64,000 nucleotides of DNA. Origin: JAHBWV01 sp964588385 (GTDB lineage Bacteria; Planctomycetota; Phycisphaerae; Phycisphaerales; UBA1924). The stretch covers positions 1 to 64,000 of the forward strand of contig CAZPPG010000015.1 of NCBI GenBank assembly GCA_964588385.1, in the 5' to 3' direction. Positions 26,584-35,205 of this stretch are shown here, one piece after another. The notes under the pieces were generated by a model. That model had not been told where the DNA came from and ran no database searches. It was given only the letters and a program-made list of their open reading frames with translations. The position numbers were made by a program, and so were the translations under genes. How positions within the stretch are numbered: the stretch's first letter is position 1; the number at the start of each line of letters is the position of its first letter.

Positions 26584-27222
26584 ATGTCAAGCCGCCAACG
26601 CGCCAGCAAGTCCGAGAATCTCACCGCCTCCACCGACGCGTCGGCGATCCCGCCCACGCCCGTCTCCTCCGCCTCCGCCTCCACCTCCGCCCCGGGGCAC
26701 CCCGCCTACGGCTCGGTCGTCGATCGCCGCTCGGGCCTGGACCGGCGCGAGATCGCGGCAGCTCTCAAGAAGGCTCAGCGCCTCAACGCCGCGGACGAGG
26801 GCCCGGATAACGGCATAACGAAGGACGTCGACTTCTCGGACGCAAGCGCGGCCCCTACCGGCGCCGAACGTCGCCGCGGCCCGGGCCGCCGCCTCTCCGA
26901 TTTCACGCGTTCCGCCGAAGAGGGCGAACTGACCAGCGAACAGTTCCTCTTCGTCATGGCCATCGAGGCCTTTAAGCGCTCCAACGATCGCATGTTCCCC
27001 ACCTGGTGCGACGTGCTCGAGGTCGTCCGCCTCCTGGGCTACCGCAAGACCATGCCCAGCGAACTGAATCTCCGCAACGCCGAGGACTGGCGCGAGTCGC
27101 CCCTCACGCCCGCCAACGTCCGCGCCCCGCGCTGGAATGAGAACGGCAAGGTCGACGCCGAGCGCGCCAAGACCACGAGCGCAGGCCAGAACCAGCGCGA
27201 GAGCGATCGCCGCGCGGCGTGA
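26584..27222 (+). CDS. Hypothetical protein with two RRxGxxRR motifs and a conserved helical domain
   Basis: 212 residues. N-terminal region is disordered (Ser/Ala/Pro). Two basic motifs follow, RRSGLDRRE (about 48-56) and RRRGPGRRLSDF (about 97-108), resembling the RRxxxR binding segment that precedes PilZ domains, though no PilZ barrel follows. A compact helical domain (about 115-170) reads ELTSEQFLFVMAIEAFKRSN and FPTWCDVLEVVRLLGYRK, which looks like a small winged-helix or HTH fold. Possibly a regulator; function unknown. Confidence 0.72.
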   Translation: MSSRQRASKSENLTASTDASAIPPTPVSSASASTSAPGHPAYGSVVDRRSGLDRREIAAALKKAQRLNAADEGPDNGITKDVDFSDASAAPTGAERRRGPGRRLSDFTRSAEEGELTSEQFLFVMAIEAFKRSNDRMFPTWCDVLEVVRLLGYRKTMPSELNLRNAEDWRESPLTPANVRAPRWNENGKVDAERAKTTSAGQNQRESDRRAA

Positions 27223-27266
27223 TCGCTCCGATGCGCCCCCTGAACCGACTCTCACTTCCAATGGCC

Positions 27267-27695
27267 TCACACGCTCGGCAGCGAGTCGTCAACGAACTCC
27301 AAGACGTCGGGCGGGATGTCCGTGTCCCCCGGCTGCGACACCTCGGCCTTGAGCCACGTCCACGCCGATGCCAACGACGGGTCGCTGGGCTGCGCGCCCT
27401 GAATGAAGTCGTCGACCATGCCGTCGAGTTTCGCGGCGTACGCGATCGCGTTCGCGGGCGTGAGCGTGACGACCTGGCTGCCGAGCGCGTCATCGGTCAG
27501 CGCACGCCTCATCCATGCGTTGACCGCGACCGGTTGGCTTCCGGTGGATCCGGAAAGCCATGTCCTCGCGAGCCCTCGTGCCGATGTGCTCGGAGGCGCG
27601 GGATTCGCATCCAGAAGCGCCTTGATCAGTCGCTTCAATGTTCGCTTCAAACCCGCCGCGTTCGTGTACGGATCCGGCTGACTCCGCATGGCCAT
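27267..27695 (-). CDS. Hypothetical protein, 142 aa
   Basis: Starts at an ATG with GGGAGG five bases upstream. Mostly helical with a C-terminal acidic end (DIPPDVLEFVDDSLPSV). Contains NAAGLKRTLKRLIKALLDAN and TPANAIAYAAKLDGMVDDFI. No signal peptide, membrane segment or known motif. It converges with the preceding plus-strand gene and is 77 bases downstream of the kinase gene on the same strand. Confidence 0.6.
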   Translation of the reverse strand: MAMRSQPDPYTNAAGLKRTLKRLIKALLDANPAPPSTSARGLARTWLSGSTGSQPVAVNAWMRRALTDDALGSQVVTLTPANAIAYAAKLDGMVDDFIQGAQPSDPSLASAWTWLKAEVSQPGDTDIPPDVLEFVDDSLPSV

Positions 27696-27772
27696 GGCAA
27701 CCTCCCGAGATGGAGCGCGACCCAGAGCCGCGACCGCCGCAACAGTGGGCTCACGCCAGCATCAGGACTGTA

Positions 27773-30400
27773 TCACGGGCCACCGCTCGGCTCAGACGCC
27801 GACAGACGATCGAGCTCGCGCTTCCATTGCTCATGACTCTCCATCTTGCCCCAGTTCTCATAGAGCGCCACGAGCCGCTCAACTGTCAGCAAGTACGGCC
27901 TCGTCGCCACTTCCACGTTCCTCAATCGTCGCTCGGCATCAAGCAGAAGCGCCTCCGCTTCCTCGAATCGGCCAACCCTGGCCAGGTTCTCCCCTTGCAG
28001 CGATTGAGACGCCAGCGCTCGCCACGAGTCCTCTCCGAGCAGGTTTCGACGGATCGATGCGACCTGCCCGTACAAGTCCGCGGCTTCGGCGAACCGACCT
28101 TGCTCCTGATATGTCTTCGCCAGGATCGCGATCGCGCCCGAAGTCCCCTCGCTGTTGATGCCCAGCTCTCTCTCATAAATCGTGACCGCCTCGCGCGCGA
28201 AGACCTCTCCCCGCACCGGATCCCCCGACTCGGAAAGCACGAGAGCCAACGTCGCCTTCGCGCTCGCGAGCTGCGTTGTTTCGCCGGAGATCCGTTCTTC
28301 GATCTCCAGCGATCGCTCGGCGGACGAGATCGCTCGATCAAACTTCTTGACCGATCTCGCCGCGTCCGCGTGCCACCGCAGATAGGCCGCAAGGTCGAGC
28401 TCCGGTGCTTCGATCCGCTCCGCAGCGGCCACCATCCGCTCGGTCAGCTCGAACCTCTCCGCATGCCGCGCCTGTGGCACCAGACAAATGGTCGAGTAGG
28501 CCGCAAGCACCACCAGGTGCTCGTCTGTTTCGCTCCCCGGCGGCTCGATCTCTGCGAATGTGCGGACCGCACTCTCGATCATCTCCGCACCTTCCGCCTG
28601 TCGGCCGGCCCGCACCATGGCGCTGGCCACCGAGGACATCGCTTCGAGCGTCAATGGATGCGTCGCCCCAAAGTGCTCACGCCGGATCTCCAGCCCGCGC
28701 ATCGCATACGCAAGCCCGAACTCATCGCGCCCAAGGGAAGATGACGCTCTCTGAAGGTGCAGGTTCGCGTCGGCAACCGTCTCGCGCGGCGTCTCCGGAT
28801 CGCGCTCCATCATCTCCACCGCCGAACGCAGGTGGTGATACGCCTCCTCGTATCGTCCGAGCGTGGAATAAATGAAGCCGATCTTGTACTCCACGTCCGC
28901 ACGCACCGACGGGTCTTCAATCTCGTCCAGCATCTTGACCGACTGATCGAGCACATACCCGACTGATACGTCCACGCCCGCCGACTCCCGCGGACTCGCC
29001 GAACCCAGCACCTCATCAACGAACAGCTTCAAGAACGCCCCCGACCGCGCCGCCTCCCGCGTCGCCTTCTTCTCCTGACGAGTCGCCTCTTCAATCGCCT
29101 CGCTCAACTTCGTGTTCGTCTTCGTCAACTCCGTGTTGGCCACGTTCGCCCGGTACAGCCCATACCCCGCGCTCGCCAGCCCGCCCACCAGCGCGAGCAC
29201 AATCGCCGACGCTGACACCACCAGCGCACGGTGACGCCGCACGTACTTCCGCGCCCTGTACCCCAGCGTCGGAGGCACCGCCTCCACCGCCTCGCCCGCC
29301 AGATACCGCAGAAGGTCCTGCGCAAGCTCGGCCGGCGACTGATACCGCCGCGCCGGGTCCTTCTCCAGGCACTTCATCACCACCCAGTCCAGCTCACCCC
29401 GCAGCTCGCGCGTCAGCGCCTCCGCATCCGTCGCCCGCGCCAGCGCCACCCGCTCACGCACCGCCGCCGCTCGCGACACACGCGTCGAGGGCCGCTGCGG
29501 CTCCGTCTCCGCGATCAGCCGCTCCGCCTGCGCCGCCGTCTTGTTCCGGAACAACGCGGGGTCCAGCGGCATCGCCCCCGCCAATAACTCATACAGCATC
29601 ACGCCGATCGAGTACACATCCGTCCGCGTGTCCAGGTCCAGCGACCCCCGCACCTGCTCCGGCGACATGTACCCCGGCGTCCCCACGATCTGGTTGAGCT
29701 GGGTGTACACCGTCTGCTCACCCTCGTGCATCTCCACCGGCTTGGCGATCCCGAAGTCGATGATCTTCACCACCGGCGCCCCGTCCGACACCGCCACCAG
29801 CACGTTCGACGGCTTCAGATCCCGATGGATCATCCCCTTCGTGTGCGCGTGCTGCACCGCGCGGCACACCTGCCCCACCAACTCCAGCCTCGCCCGCAGC
29901 GACAACTTCGCGTCATCGCAGTACGTCGTCAGAGGCAGCCCCTTCACAAACTCCATCACGATGTACGGGCGACCATCCGGCAGCTCCGACGCCTCGAACA
30001 CCCTGGCGATCCCGGGATGCTCCATCCGCACCAGCGACTGACGCTCGCGCTGAAACCGGGCGATGACCTGGTCGTTCTCTCGCCCCGCCCGCAGCAGCTT
30101 GATCGCCACCTGCCGCCGAATCGGCTTCTCCTGCTCCGCCAGATACACCACACCAAACCCGCCCTCGCCCAGCACGCCCCGCACGCGATACGGCCCGATC
30201 GTCTCCGGCGCAGGCCTGCGCGCGCCCGAGACGCCCGACGGCGTGTCTCCCATGAAGTGCGAACCGATCACGCTGGCGTCCACGCCCGGCTCCGGCGTCT
30301 CTGGGTCGGAACTCCCCGTCGCCTTGGCCAGACCTCCCACTCCGCCCGGTCCCTCGAGCCCACGTCCCAGATCGCCCGGATTCTCGTCGTGCTCAGCCAT
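27773..30400 (-). CDS. Membrane-anchored Ser/Thr protein kinase with TPR-like C-terminal region
   Basis: 875 residues from the ATG at 30400 (a GTG two codons upstream is possible). Kinase domain about 70-375: Gly-loop GEGGFGVV (78-85), Lys101 in VAIKLL, catalytic HRDLKPSN (192-199), DFG (215-217) and GTPGYMSPEQ (240-249), so it should be active. A membrane helix at about 397-420 is followed by a coiled coil and a long TPR-like repeat region to the end, presumably on the outer side of the cytoplasmic membrane. This is the common Pkn architecture in planctomycetes, where the external repeats sense a ligand or bind a partner. Divergent from the S9 peptidase. Confidence 0.93.
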   Translation of the reverse strand: MAEHDENPGDLGRGLEGPGGVGGLAKATGSSDPETPEPGVDASVIGSHFMGDTPSGVSGARRPAPETIGPYRVRGVLGEGGFGVVYLAEQEKPIRRQVAIKLLRAGRENDQVIARFQRERQSLVRMEHPGIARVFEASELPDGRPYIVMEFVKGLPLTTYCDDAKLSLRARLELVGQVCRAVQHAHTKGMIHRDLKPSNVLVAVSDGAPVVKIIDFGIAKPVEMHEGEQTVYTQLNQIVGTPGYMSPEQVRGSLDLDTRTDVYSIGVMLYELLAGAMPLDPALFRNKTAAQAERLIAETEPQRPSTRVSRAAAVRERVALARATDAEALTRELRGELDWVVMKCLEKDPARRYQSPAELAQDLLRYLAGEAVEAVPPTLGYRARKYVRRHRALVVSASAIVLALVGGLASAGYGLYRANVANTELTKTNTKLSEAIEEATRQEKKATREAARSGAFLKLFVDEVLGSASPRESAGVDVSVGYVLDQSVKMLDEIEDPSVRADVEYKIGFIYSTLGRYEEAYHHLRSAVEMMERDPETPRETVADANLHLQRASSSLGRDEFGLAYAMRGLEIRREHFGATHPLTLEAMSSVASAMVRAGRQAEGAEMIESAVRTFAEIEPPGSETDEHLVVLAAYSTICLVPQARHAERFELTERMVAAAERIEAPELDLAAYLRWHADAARSVKKFDRAISSAERSLEIEERISGETTQLASAKATLALVLSESGDPVRGEVFAREAVTIYERELGINSEGTSGAIAILAKTYQEQGRFAEAADLYGQVASIRRNLLGEDSWRALASQSLQGENLARVGRFEEAEALLLDAERRLRNVEVATRPYLLTVERLVALYENWGKMESHEQWKRELDRLSASEPSGGP

Positions 30401-30568
30401 ACGCACAGTGTAAGAGAATCACCCCAGCCTCGAAATGCCGAACGGCGCGCCACGCACCCCTTCACCCGACCCTCGTCTCGCCCCTCGCTCCCGACCGGAT
30501 CCCAATCCGCATACTGAACCCGCCGCGCTCCCGCCCGGTATCCTTTGAACCCAAAGGAGATCGCACCC

Positions 30569-32605
30569 ATGCGGAGCACATCACGTTCTCGCGTTGCCCT
30601 CACGCTCACGACGCCCGCCTCACTCCTCGCCTCGCTCCTCTTCACCTCAGCCGCGCTCGCGCAGAACGCGACCACCCAGCCCGCGCGCGACCCGCGCGTC
30701 CTCTCCACCCCTGCCTCCGAGCCTCTCGCCTCGATCTCCCTCGAACGCTTCCTCAAGATCCGCGCCCCCGGCTCACCCCAGATCGCGCCGGACGGCACCC
30801 TTTACGTCCGCGACTGGCCGGACGGCATCTGGCAGCTCTATCGCGTGCAGGGCAACGCCGCAGGCCCCGACTCCAAAATGGTCAAACTCACCGACTACAA
30901 GGACGGACTCTCCGGATACTCAATCTCCCCGGACGGCTCCAAGATCCTCCTCTTCCACGCCGTGGGCGGCAACGAGAACACGCAGATCTCGCTCTTGGAC
31001 CCCAAGGCCGCGCCCGGAGACCCGAGCGCGATCAAGCCCATCATCTCCAACCCGAAAGTCCAGTTCGCCGCCAACAAGTGGTTCGCCGACTCCTCCGGCT
31101 TCATCTACACCGGCAACGCCGAGAGCGAGCGCGACTTCTACATCTATCGCTACGACTTCGCCAGCGGCAAGACCACGCGTTTGCTCGATCGCGCTGGCTC
31201 ATGGGATGCAGAGGACGTCACGCTCGACAAGTCGCGCGTCCTCGTCGCCGAATATCGCTCCATCTCCGACACCTCGATCTACGAGCTCAACACCGCCGAC
31301 GGCTCCATGAAGGACCTCGGCATGAAGGGCCCCGACGGCTCCACCGTCTCCCAGTCCTTTGTCGGCTATCTCCCCGGTGAGAAGAGCGTCCTTATCGTCG
31401 CAGACACCGAAGACGGCAAGCGCAAGCTCTACGAGAAAGACCTTGCCAGCGGCTCAACCAAGAAGCCCATCGCCGAGATCGACGACTACGAGATCGACGG
31501 CGCCTCGATGAACACCGAGCGCACCCTCCTGGCCGTCGTCACCAACAAGGACGGCTATGGCGCACTCCAGCTCTACCGCCTCCCCGGCTACGCCAAGGTC
31601 GAACTCCCCGCCATTGAAGAGGGCGCCATCTCCCTGAACGAACTCAAGGGTGACCGCATCACTTGGTCCGTCTCCAACGCCCGCACACCCGGCCTCTCTT
31701 ACACATGGAACGTCCCGCCCGCCGGTCGCTCCGCCGACACGCCGCGTCAGGTCACCATGGCCGACACCCAGGGCATCGACCTCGCCCAGTTCACACTTCC
31801 CAAACTCATCAAGTACAAGGCCGCGGACGGCCTTGAGATCCCCGCCTTCCTCTTCCTCCCTCCCGGCCACGTCGAGGGCACACGCATCCCCTTCATCGCC
31901 AACTACCACGGCGGCCCCGAAGGCCAGTTCCGCCCCGTCTTCAGCGCTCAGAACCAGTACCTCCTCGCCCAGGGCTTCGGCATCATCCAGCCCAACGTCC
32001 GAGGCAGCACCGGCTACGGCCGCGCCTTCCACATGATGGACGATTACAAGGGCCGCTGGAAGTCCGTCAGCGACGGCGTCGATGCCGCCAAGTGGCTCGT
32101 CGACAACAACTACGCCAAAGCCGGACGCATCGCCACCTACGGCGGCTCCTACGGCGGCTTCATGTCCGTCGCCACCCTCGTTGAAGACGGCCTCCGCGTC
32201 GAACGGGGCGAGCAGAAAGAGCCCCTCTTCGGCGCCGGCATCAACGTCGTCGGCATCGTCAACATGAAGACCTTCCTCGAGCAGACCAGCGGCTACCGCC
32301 AGAAACTCCGCGAGGTCGAGTACGGCCCGCTCACCGACTCGGAGTTCCTGGAGTCCGTCTCCCCCATCAACCAGATCGAGAAGATCAAGGTCCCCATGCT
32401 CATCGCCCACGGACTCAACGACCCGCGCGTCCCCGTCGGCGAGGCCATGCAGCTCGCCGTCGGCCTCATGCAGCGTGGCTACGAGCCCGAGCAGGTCTAC
32501 TTCCCCGACGAAGGCCACGGCTTCGCCAAACTCTCCAACCGCCTGATTTTCTCTCAACGCATGGTGGAGTTTCTGCGGAAATCGATCGGCACCGACGCGG
32601 AATGA
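30569..32605 (+). CDS. Secreted S9-family prolyl oligopeptidase-like peptidase
   Basis: 678 residues from an ATG preceded by AAGGAG at nine bases. Signal peptide ends at SAALAQ. The N-terminal two thirds form a beta-propeller (ISPDGSKILLF, DTEDGKRKLYEKDL). The C-terminal alpha/beta-hydrolase domain has YHGGPEGQFRP, the nucleophile elbow GGSYGGF, the acid in HGLNDPRVPV and the His in DEGHGF, so the catalytic triad is complete. It would degrade short peptides outside the cytoplasm, which fits an organism with OppA/OppB ten kilobases upstream. Prolyl specificity cannot be read off. Confidence 0.93.
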   Translation: MRSTSRSRVALTLTTPASLLASLLFTSAALAQNATTQPARDPRVLSTPASEPLASISLERFLKIRAPGSPQIAPDGTLYVRDWPDGIWQLYRVQGNAAGPDSKMVKLTDYKDGLSGYSISPDGSKILLFHAVGGNENTQISLLDPKAAPGDPSAIKPIISNPKVQFAANKWFADSSGFIYTGNAESERDFYIYRYDFASGKTTRLLDRAGSWDAEDVTLDKSRVLVAEYRSISDTSIYELNTADGSMKDLGMKGPDGSTVSQSFVGYLPGEKSVLIVADTEDGKRKLYEKDLASGSTKKPIAEIDDYEIDGASMNTERTLLAVVTNKDGYGALQLYRLPGYAKVELPAIEEGAISLNELKGDRITWSVSNARTPGLSYTWNVPPAGRSADTPRQVTMADTQGIDLAQFTLPKLIKYKAADGLEIPAFLFLPPGHVEGTRIPFIANYHGGPEGQFRPVFSAQNQYLLAQGFGIIQPNVRGSTGYGRAFHMMDDYKGRWKSVSDGVDAAKWLVDNNYAKAGRIATYGGSYGGFMSVATLVEDGLRVERGEQKEPLFGAGINVVGIVNMKTFLEQTSGYRQKLREVEYGPLTDSEFLESVSPINQIEKIKVPMLIAHGLNDPRVPVGEAMQLAVGLMQRGYEPEQVYFPDEGHGFAKLSNRLIFSQRMVEFLRKSIGTDAE

Positions 32606-32729
32606 CAATGTGACCGGCTCGCGCCGCGCGCCAACAATCCGGGTTCCGCCCGGAGGCGTCCGAACGCGCCCGGCGGCACGGGCGCGTGGTCCCGACCGGT
32701 TCGCATACCTATGCTCTGAATGAATAAAA

Positions 32730-33266
32730 ATGCTTGAAGCCCCCGCCGCCCAACCCGTGATCCAGATCCTCGTCCGCATGCTCCGCTCTTCCGACTCCAT
32801 GGAAGAGCTGACCTCCCTCCTGCACCGCGCCTACGCCGAGCAGGGCGCCATGGGCCTGCAACCCCTGGCCGGACGCCAGACCGTCGATGTCACCCGCGCC
32901 CGCTCCGCCACCGGCGAGAACTTCGTCGCCACCCTCGGCGACAACGGCCCCCTCGTCGGCACCATCCTCTTTCAAGAGAAAGAATCGGCCGCCTTCCCCG
33001 AGTGGTTCCAGAGGCCCGAGGTTGCTCACTTCTCGCTCTTCGGCGTCGATCCCCTCCACCAGGGCCGCGGCATCGGGGGCCTGCTCCTCGCCGCCGTCGA
33101 ACAACGCGCCAAGGAACTCGGCAAGGCCGAAATCGCCCTCTCCATGGCCGAGCCCGACACCAAGCTCAGCGGCTACTACGCCCACCGCGCCTACCGCTTC
33201 ATCCAGCACTGGCAGTGGCCGTACACCAACTACCGCAGCGTCATCCTCAGCAAGTCGCTCGCCTGA
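32730..33266 (+). CDS. GNAT-family N-acetyltransferase
   Basis: 178 residues. Acetyl-CoA motif: FSLFGVDPLHQGRGIGGLLL (about 105-124) with Q-x-x-G-x-G after HQGRGIG, followed by the helix AAVEQRAKELGKAEI and the motif B region YYAHRAYRFIQHW. No signal peptide. Substrate unknown. Its stop is followed immediately by a GC-rich hairpin. Confidence 0.88.
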   Translation: MLEAPAAQPVIQILVRMLRSSDSMEELTSLLHRAYAEQGAMGLQPLAGRQTVDVTRARSATGENFVATLGDNGPLVGTILFQEKESAAFPEWFQRPEVAHFSLFGVDPLHQGRGIGGLLLAAVEQRAKELGKAEIALSMAEPDTKLSGYYAHRAYRFIQHWQWPYTNYRSVILSKSLA

Positions 33267-33342
33267 GCAGGGCGAAGCCCTGCACGCCAGTAGCCGGGGC
33301 GTGGAGCAAGGTCGCCATTGGCGACAGAAGCGACACCCCCGG
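33267..33342. repeat. Planctomycete-type palindromic intergenic element behind the GNAT gene
   Basis: Two nested structures. A seven-pair perfect hairpin GCAGGGC-GAA-GCCCTGC (33267-33283) starts at the first base after the GNAT stop. A larger one follows: CCGGGG (33294-33299) and GTG (33301-33303) pair with CAC-CCCCGG (33334-33342) around an inner TCGCC-ATT-GGCGA hairpin (33312-33324). 'GTAGCCGGGG…CCCCCGG' elements recur between genes in planctomycete genomes as I know them. The first may also terminate transcription. Confidence 0.65.
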
Positions 33343-33361
33343 AAAGCGACCGTCCATACCA

Positions 33362-33458
33362 CATCCGCCGCTTCAGCGGTGCCTCCTTTGAACGCCTTCG
33401 AGTCGCACTCGGTCTCGCGCTTCGCGAGCCGATGCGACTGAAAGCCTCGCTTGATACG
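33362..33458. repeat. ~97 bp structured repeat, copy 1 (before Imm53-like gene)
   Basis: Nearly identical to 33858-33955. It contains a small hairpin CCGC-TTCA-GCGG (33368-33379). A large imperfect palindrome spans 33401-33439: AGTCGCA, TCGG and CTCGCG on the left pair with CGCGAG, CCGA and TGCGACT on the right around a CTT loop. One unpaired C (33408) and one unpaired T (33413) bulge out on the left arm only. Shared unpaired sequence CCTTTGAACGCC links the two hairpins. Confidence 0.9.
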
Positions 33459-33495
33459 CTTCCAGTTGACTGTCGCAACCGCAACAAGGCCGCTT

Positions 33496-33843
33496 ATGGA
33501 ATCGATGCAACAACTCAATCAATGGTGGCAGGCCCAATGCGACGGCGATTGGGAGCACGAGTTCGGTGTCAGCATTGGCACCCTGGACAACCCCGGCTGG
33601 ATTGTCAAGATCGACATCATGTACACCCACATGCAGGATTGGCGCTTCGAGCCGGTCTCGCGGCGGCTTTCAGAGACCGACTGGCACGACTACCGCATCG
33701 TTCCCGGAACCACATGCGGCGGGTCCGAGTTCATGCACTTCGTTGGCATGGGCGGCCCGAACAACCTTGACGACATCCTCAGCTTCTTCCTCAACGCTGT
33801 TGCAATGCAACTCGAGTCCGAGGACGGCGATCCGAAAGCCTAA
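33496..33843 (+). CDS. Imm53-family-like immunity protein
   Basis: 115 residues from the ATG at 33496 (AAGG about six bases upstream; a second ATG three codons later is possible). QWWQAQCDGDWEHEFGV and GTLDNPGWIVKIDI are the hallmark of the Imm53 family, proteins that neutralise polymorphic or contact-dependent toxins in the cell's own cytoplasm. The WR-containing strand, HDYRIV and acidic C terminus are as expected, and length fits (about 110 aa). No toxin gene lies nearby, so it is an orphan immunity gene. It sits between two copies of a 97 bp repeat and next to a SUKH-type immunity gene. Confidence 0.85.
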   Translation: MESMQQLNQWWQAQCDGDWEHEFGVSIGTLDNPGWIVKIDIMYTHMQDWRFEPVSRRLSETDWHDYRIVPGTTCGGSEFMHFVGMGGPNNLDDILSFFLNAVAMQLESEDGDPKA

Positions 33844-33857
33844 CCGCGATCGCCCTA

Positions 33858-33955
33858 CATTCGCCGCTTCAGCGGCGCTTTCCTTTGAACGCCTTCGAGT
33901 CGCACTCGGTCTCGCGCTCCGCGAGCCGATGCGACTGAAGTGCCAGCTCGATACG
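33858..33955. repeat. ~97 bp structured repeat, copy 2 (before SUKH-like gene)
   Basis: Starts 15 bases after the Imm53-like stop and ends eight bases before the next ATG. Same small hairpin (33864-33875) and the same large palindrome (33898-33936) with the same two unpaired bases on one arm; the loop is CTC instead of CTT. It differs from copy 1 at only a few positions, mostly just after the small hairpin and after the large palindrome. Confidence 0.9.
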
Positions 33956-33962
33956 ATGACGC

Positions 33963-34514
33963 ATGCAAGGCGACATGAGCGGCGTGCTGAAATCCTGGCT
34001 GGCGATGCCGTGCGACTGGGCCGATGGCCTCACAGAGGCCGAGATCTCCGAGGCGGAGACCATGCACGGCCTTCGCTTCCCGCCTGATCTCCGCACGCTT
34101 ATGCAATCCAGACTCCCATGTGGCCCCCAATGGCCCGACTGGCGTCATCCGGAAACCGTGGCCGATCGCCTCGCTTGGCCCTGGGAAGGCGCAGCCTTCG
34201 ACATCGAAGAAAACGCGTTCTGGCTCGACGAGTTTGGTCCTCTTCCGTTGCAACTCGAAGAGGCGCTTCGCGTCGCTCGCCCCCACTTCGACGCGGCACC
34301 GAAGCTCATCCCGATCTTCGTCCACCGCTCTATCGTTTCAATCCCACACGCGCCGGGTAACCCGATCCTCTCGGTGTACCAGACCGACATCATCTGCTAC
34401 GGTCTCAACCTCGCAGACTGGATCGCGCGCGAGTTCGGCCCAACGCGGACGTCTTTATCGCCCCCACTCGCGGTCGATCTCGGCCTCTGGACTCGCATCA
34501 TGTATAGCCGTTGA
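33963..34514 (+). CDS. SUKH (SMI1/KNR4)-like immunity protein
   Basis: 183 residues. The N-terminal segment GLTEAEISEAETMHGLRFPPDLRTLMQSRLPCG is the SMI1/KNR4 signature (acidic helix, then a short strand and 'P.dlr.ll…G'), followed by WPDWR, and later ILSVYQTDIICYGLNLADWIAREF, a second typical SUKH element. SUKH proteins neutralise diverse nuclease and other toxins. Start taken at the ATG at 33963 just after the repeat; one at 33975 is also possible, and no clear Shine-Dalgarno is visible. Co-oriented with the Imm53-like gene, with no toxin nearby. Confidence 0.82.
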   Translation: MQGDMSGVLKSWLAMPCDWADGLTEAEISEAETMHGLRFPPDLRTLMQSRLPCGPQWPDWRHPETVADRLAWPWEGAAFDIEENAFWLDEFGPLPLQLEEALRVARPHFDAAPKLIPIFVHRSIVSIPHAPGNPILSVYQTDIICYGLNLADWIAREFGPTRTSLSPPLAVDLGLWTRIMYSR

Positions 34515-34591
34515 ACCATGCCCTTTGCGCCCCTCCGCGGCGATTACGAGCGAACATGCCGCGTCAACCGCAATTGAAGCTTCCTCAGACG

Positions 34592-35008
34592 TCACTCGCG
34601 CTCTTTCCGCTTGCTGAGTCGATCCCATACATCCAGCCGTCGGGCCACCTTCTGCATCTCACTCGCTCCCCTCGCGAGTTCCGCTTTGAACTGCTCCACG
34701 ATCTCAGCCTGCGGCCGACACCGCTCTTCGCGGAAGCCGACCCACTCCGGAAAGATTTGCTTGGCCACTTCCCACTCTTCGCCAAACTCGGAGTCGATGC
34801 CGCAGATCATGCACGTGCGGTGACGGACCACCGCCCGGAGCGCCCAAACAGCCCTTGTGACCGGTGGAGTCTCGTCTGACCACCACACGCCACCCGACAG
34901 CAGTTCGTACGAGAACGTCGCGTTCGGATCCACACGACACAACGCACGGCACTCCGGCGCCGCCTGCAACAGCATCTCGCGAATCCGCTCCGACTTGGAC
35001 TCTGTCAC
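34592..35008 (-). CDS. Unknown protein in the immunity-gene patch
   Basis: 138 residues from a GTG at 35008, preceded by GGGAG at eight bases; longer frames upstream lack such a site. It contains SYELLSGGVWWSDETPPVTRAV, a CxxC pair (HRTCMICGIDSEFGEEW) and a basic C-terminal helix. Convergent with the SUKH-like gene (77 bases apart). I do not recognise the family; its place beside two immunity genes makes a third immunity or accessory role possible, but that is inference. Confidence 0.6.
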   Translation of the reverse strand: MTESKSERIREMLLQAAPECRALCRVDPNATFSYELLSGGVWWSDETPPVTRAVWALRAVVRHRTCMICGIDSEFGEEWEVAKQIFPEWVGFREERCRPQAEIVEQFKAELARGASEMQKVARRLDVWDRLSKRKERE

Positions 35009-35205
35009 AACGCGTTCTCCCTTCCTCAATGCTACAAGAGTGTCAACGTGCCCCGGCGCGCTCCCATTCCTTCCCATTTCCCTTTGAGACCTTCGTATTC
35101 AACCCCTTCTCCTCCCCCTCCGCGCCACTCCGCCTCCTCCGCGACCTCTGCGTTCTCTTCTCTTCCCCCACACTCTCAAGTTAGGACTATGATCGGTCTC
35201 CCATC

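Noticed and set aside
33362..33955. Classical integron attC sites
   Set aside because: The repeats have attC-like bulged palindromes, but I found no GTTRRRY/RYYYAAC core ends and no integrase gene, so I list them only as structured repeats.
33267..34000. CRISPR array
   Set aside because: Only two copies of a long repeat separated by a whole gene; no regular spacers.
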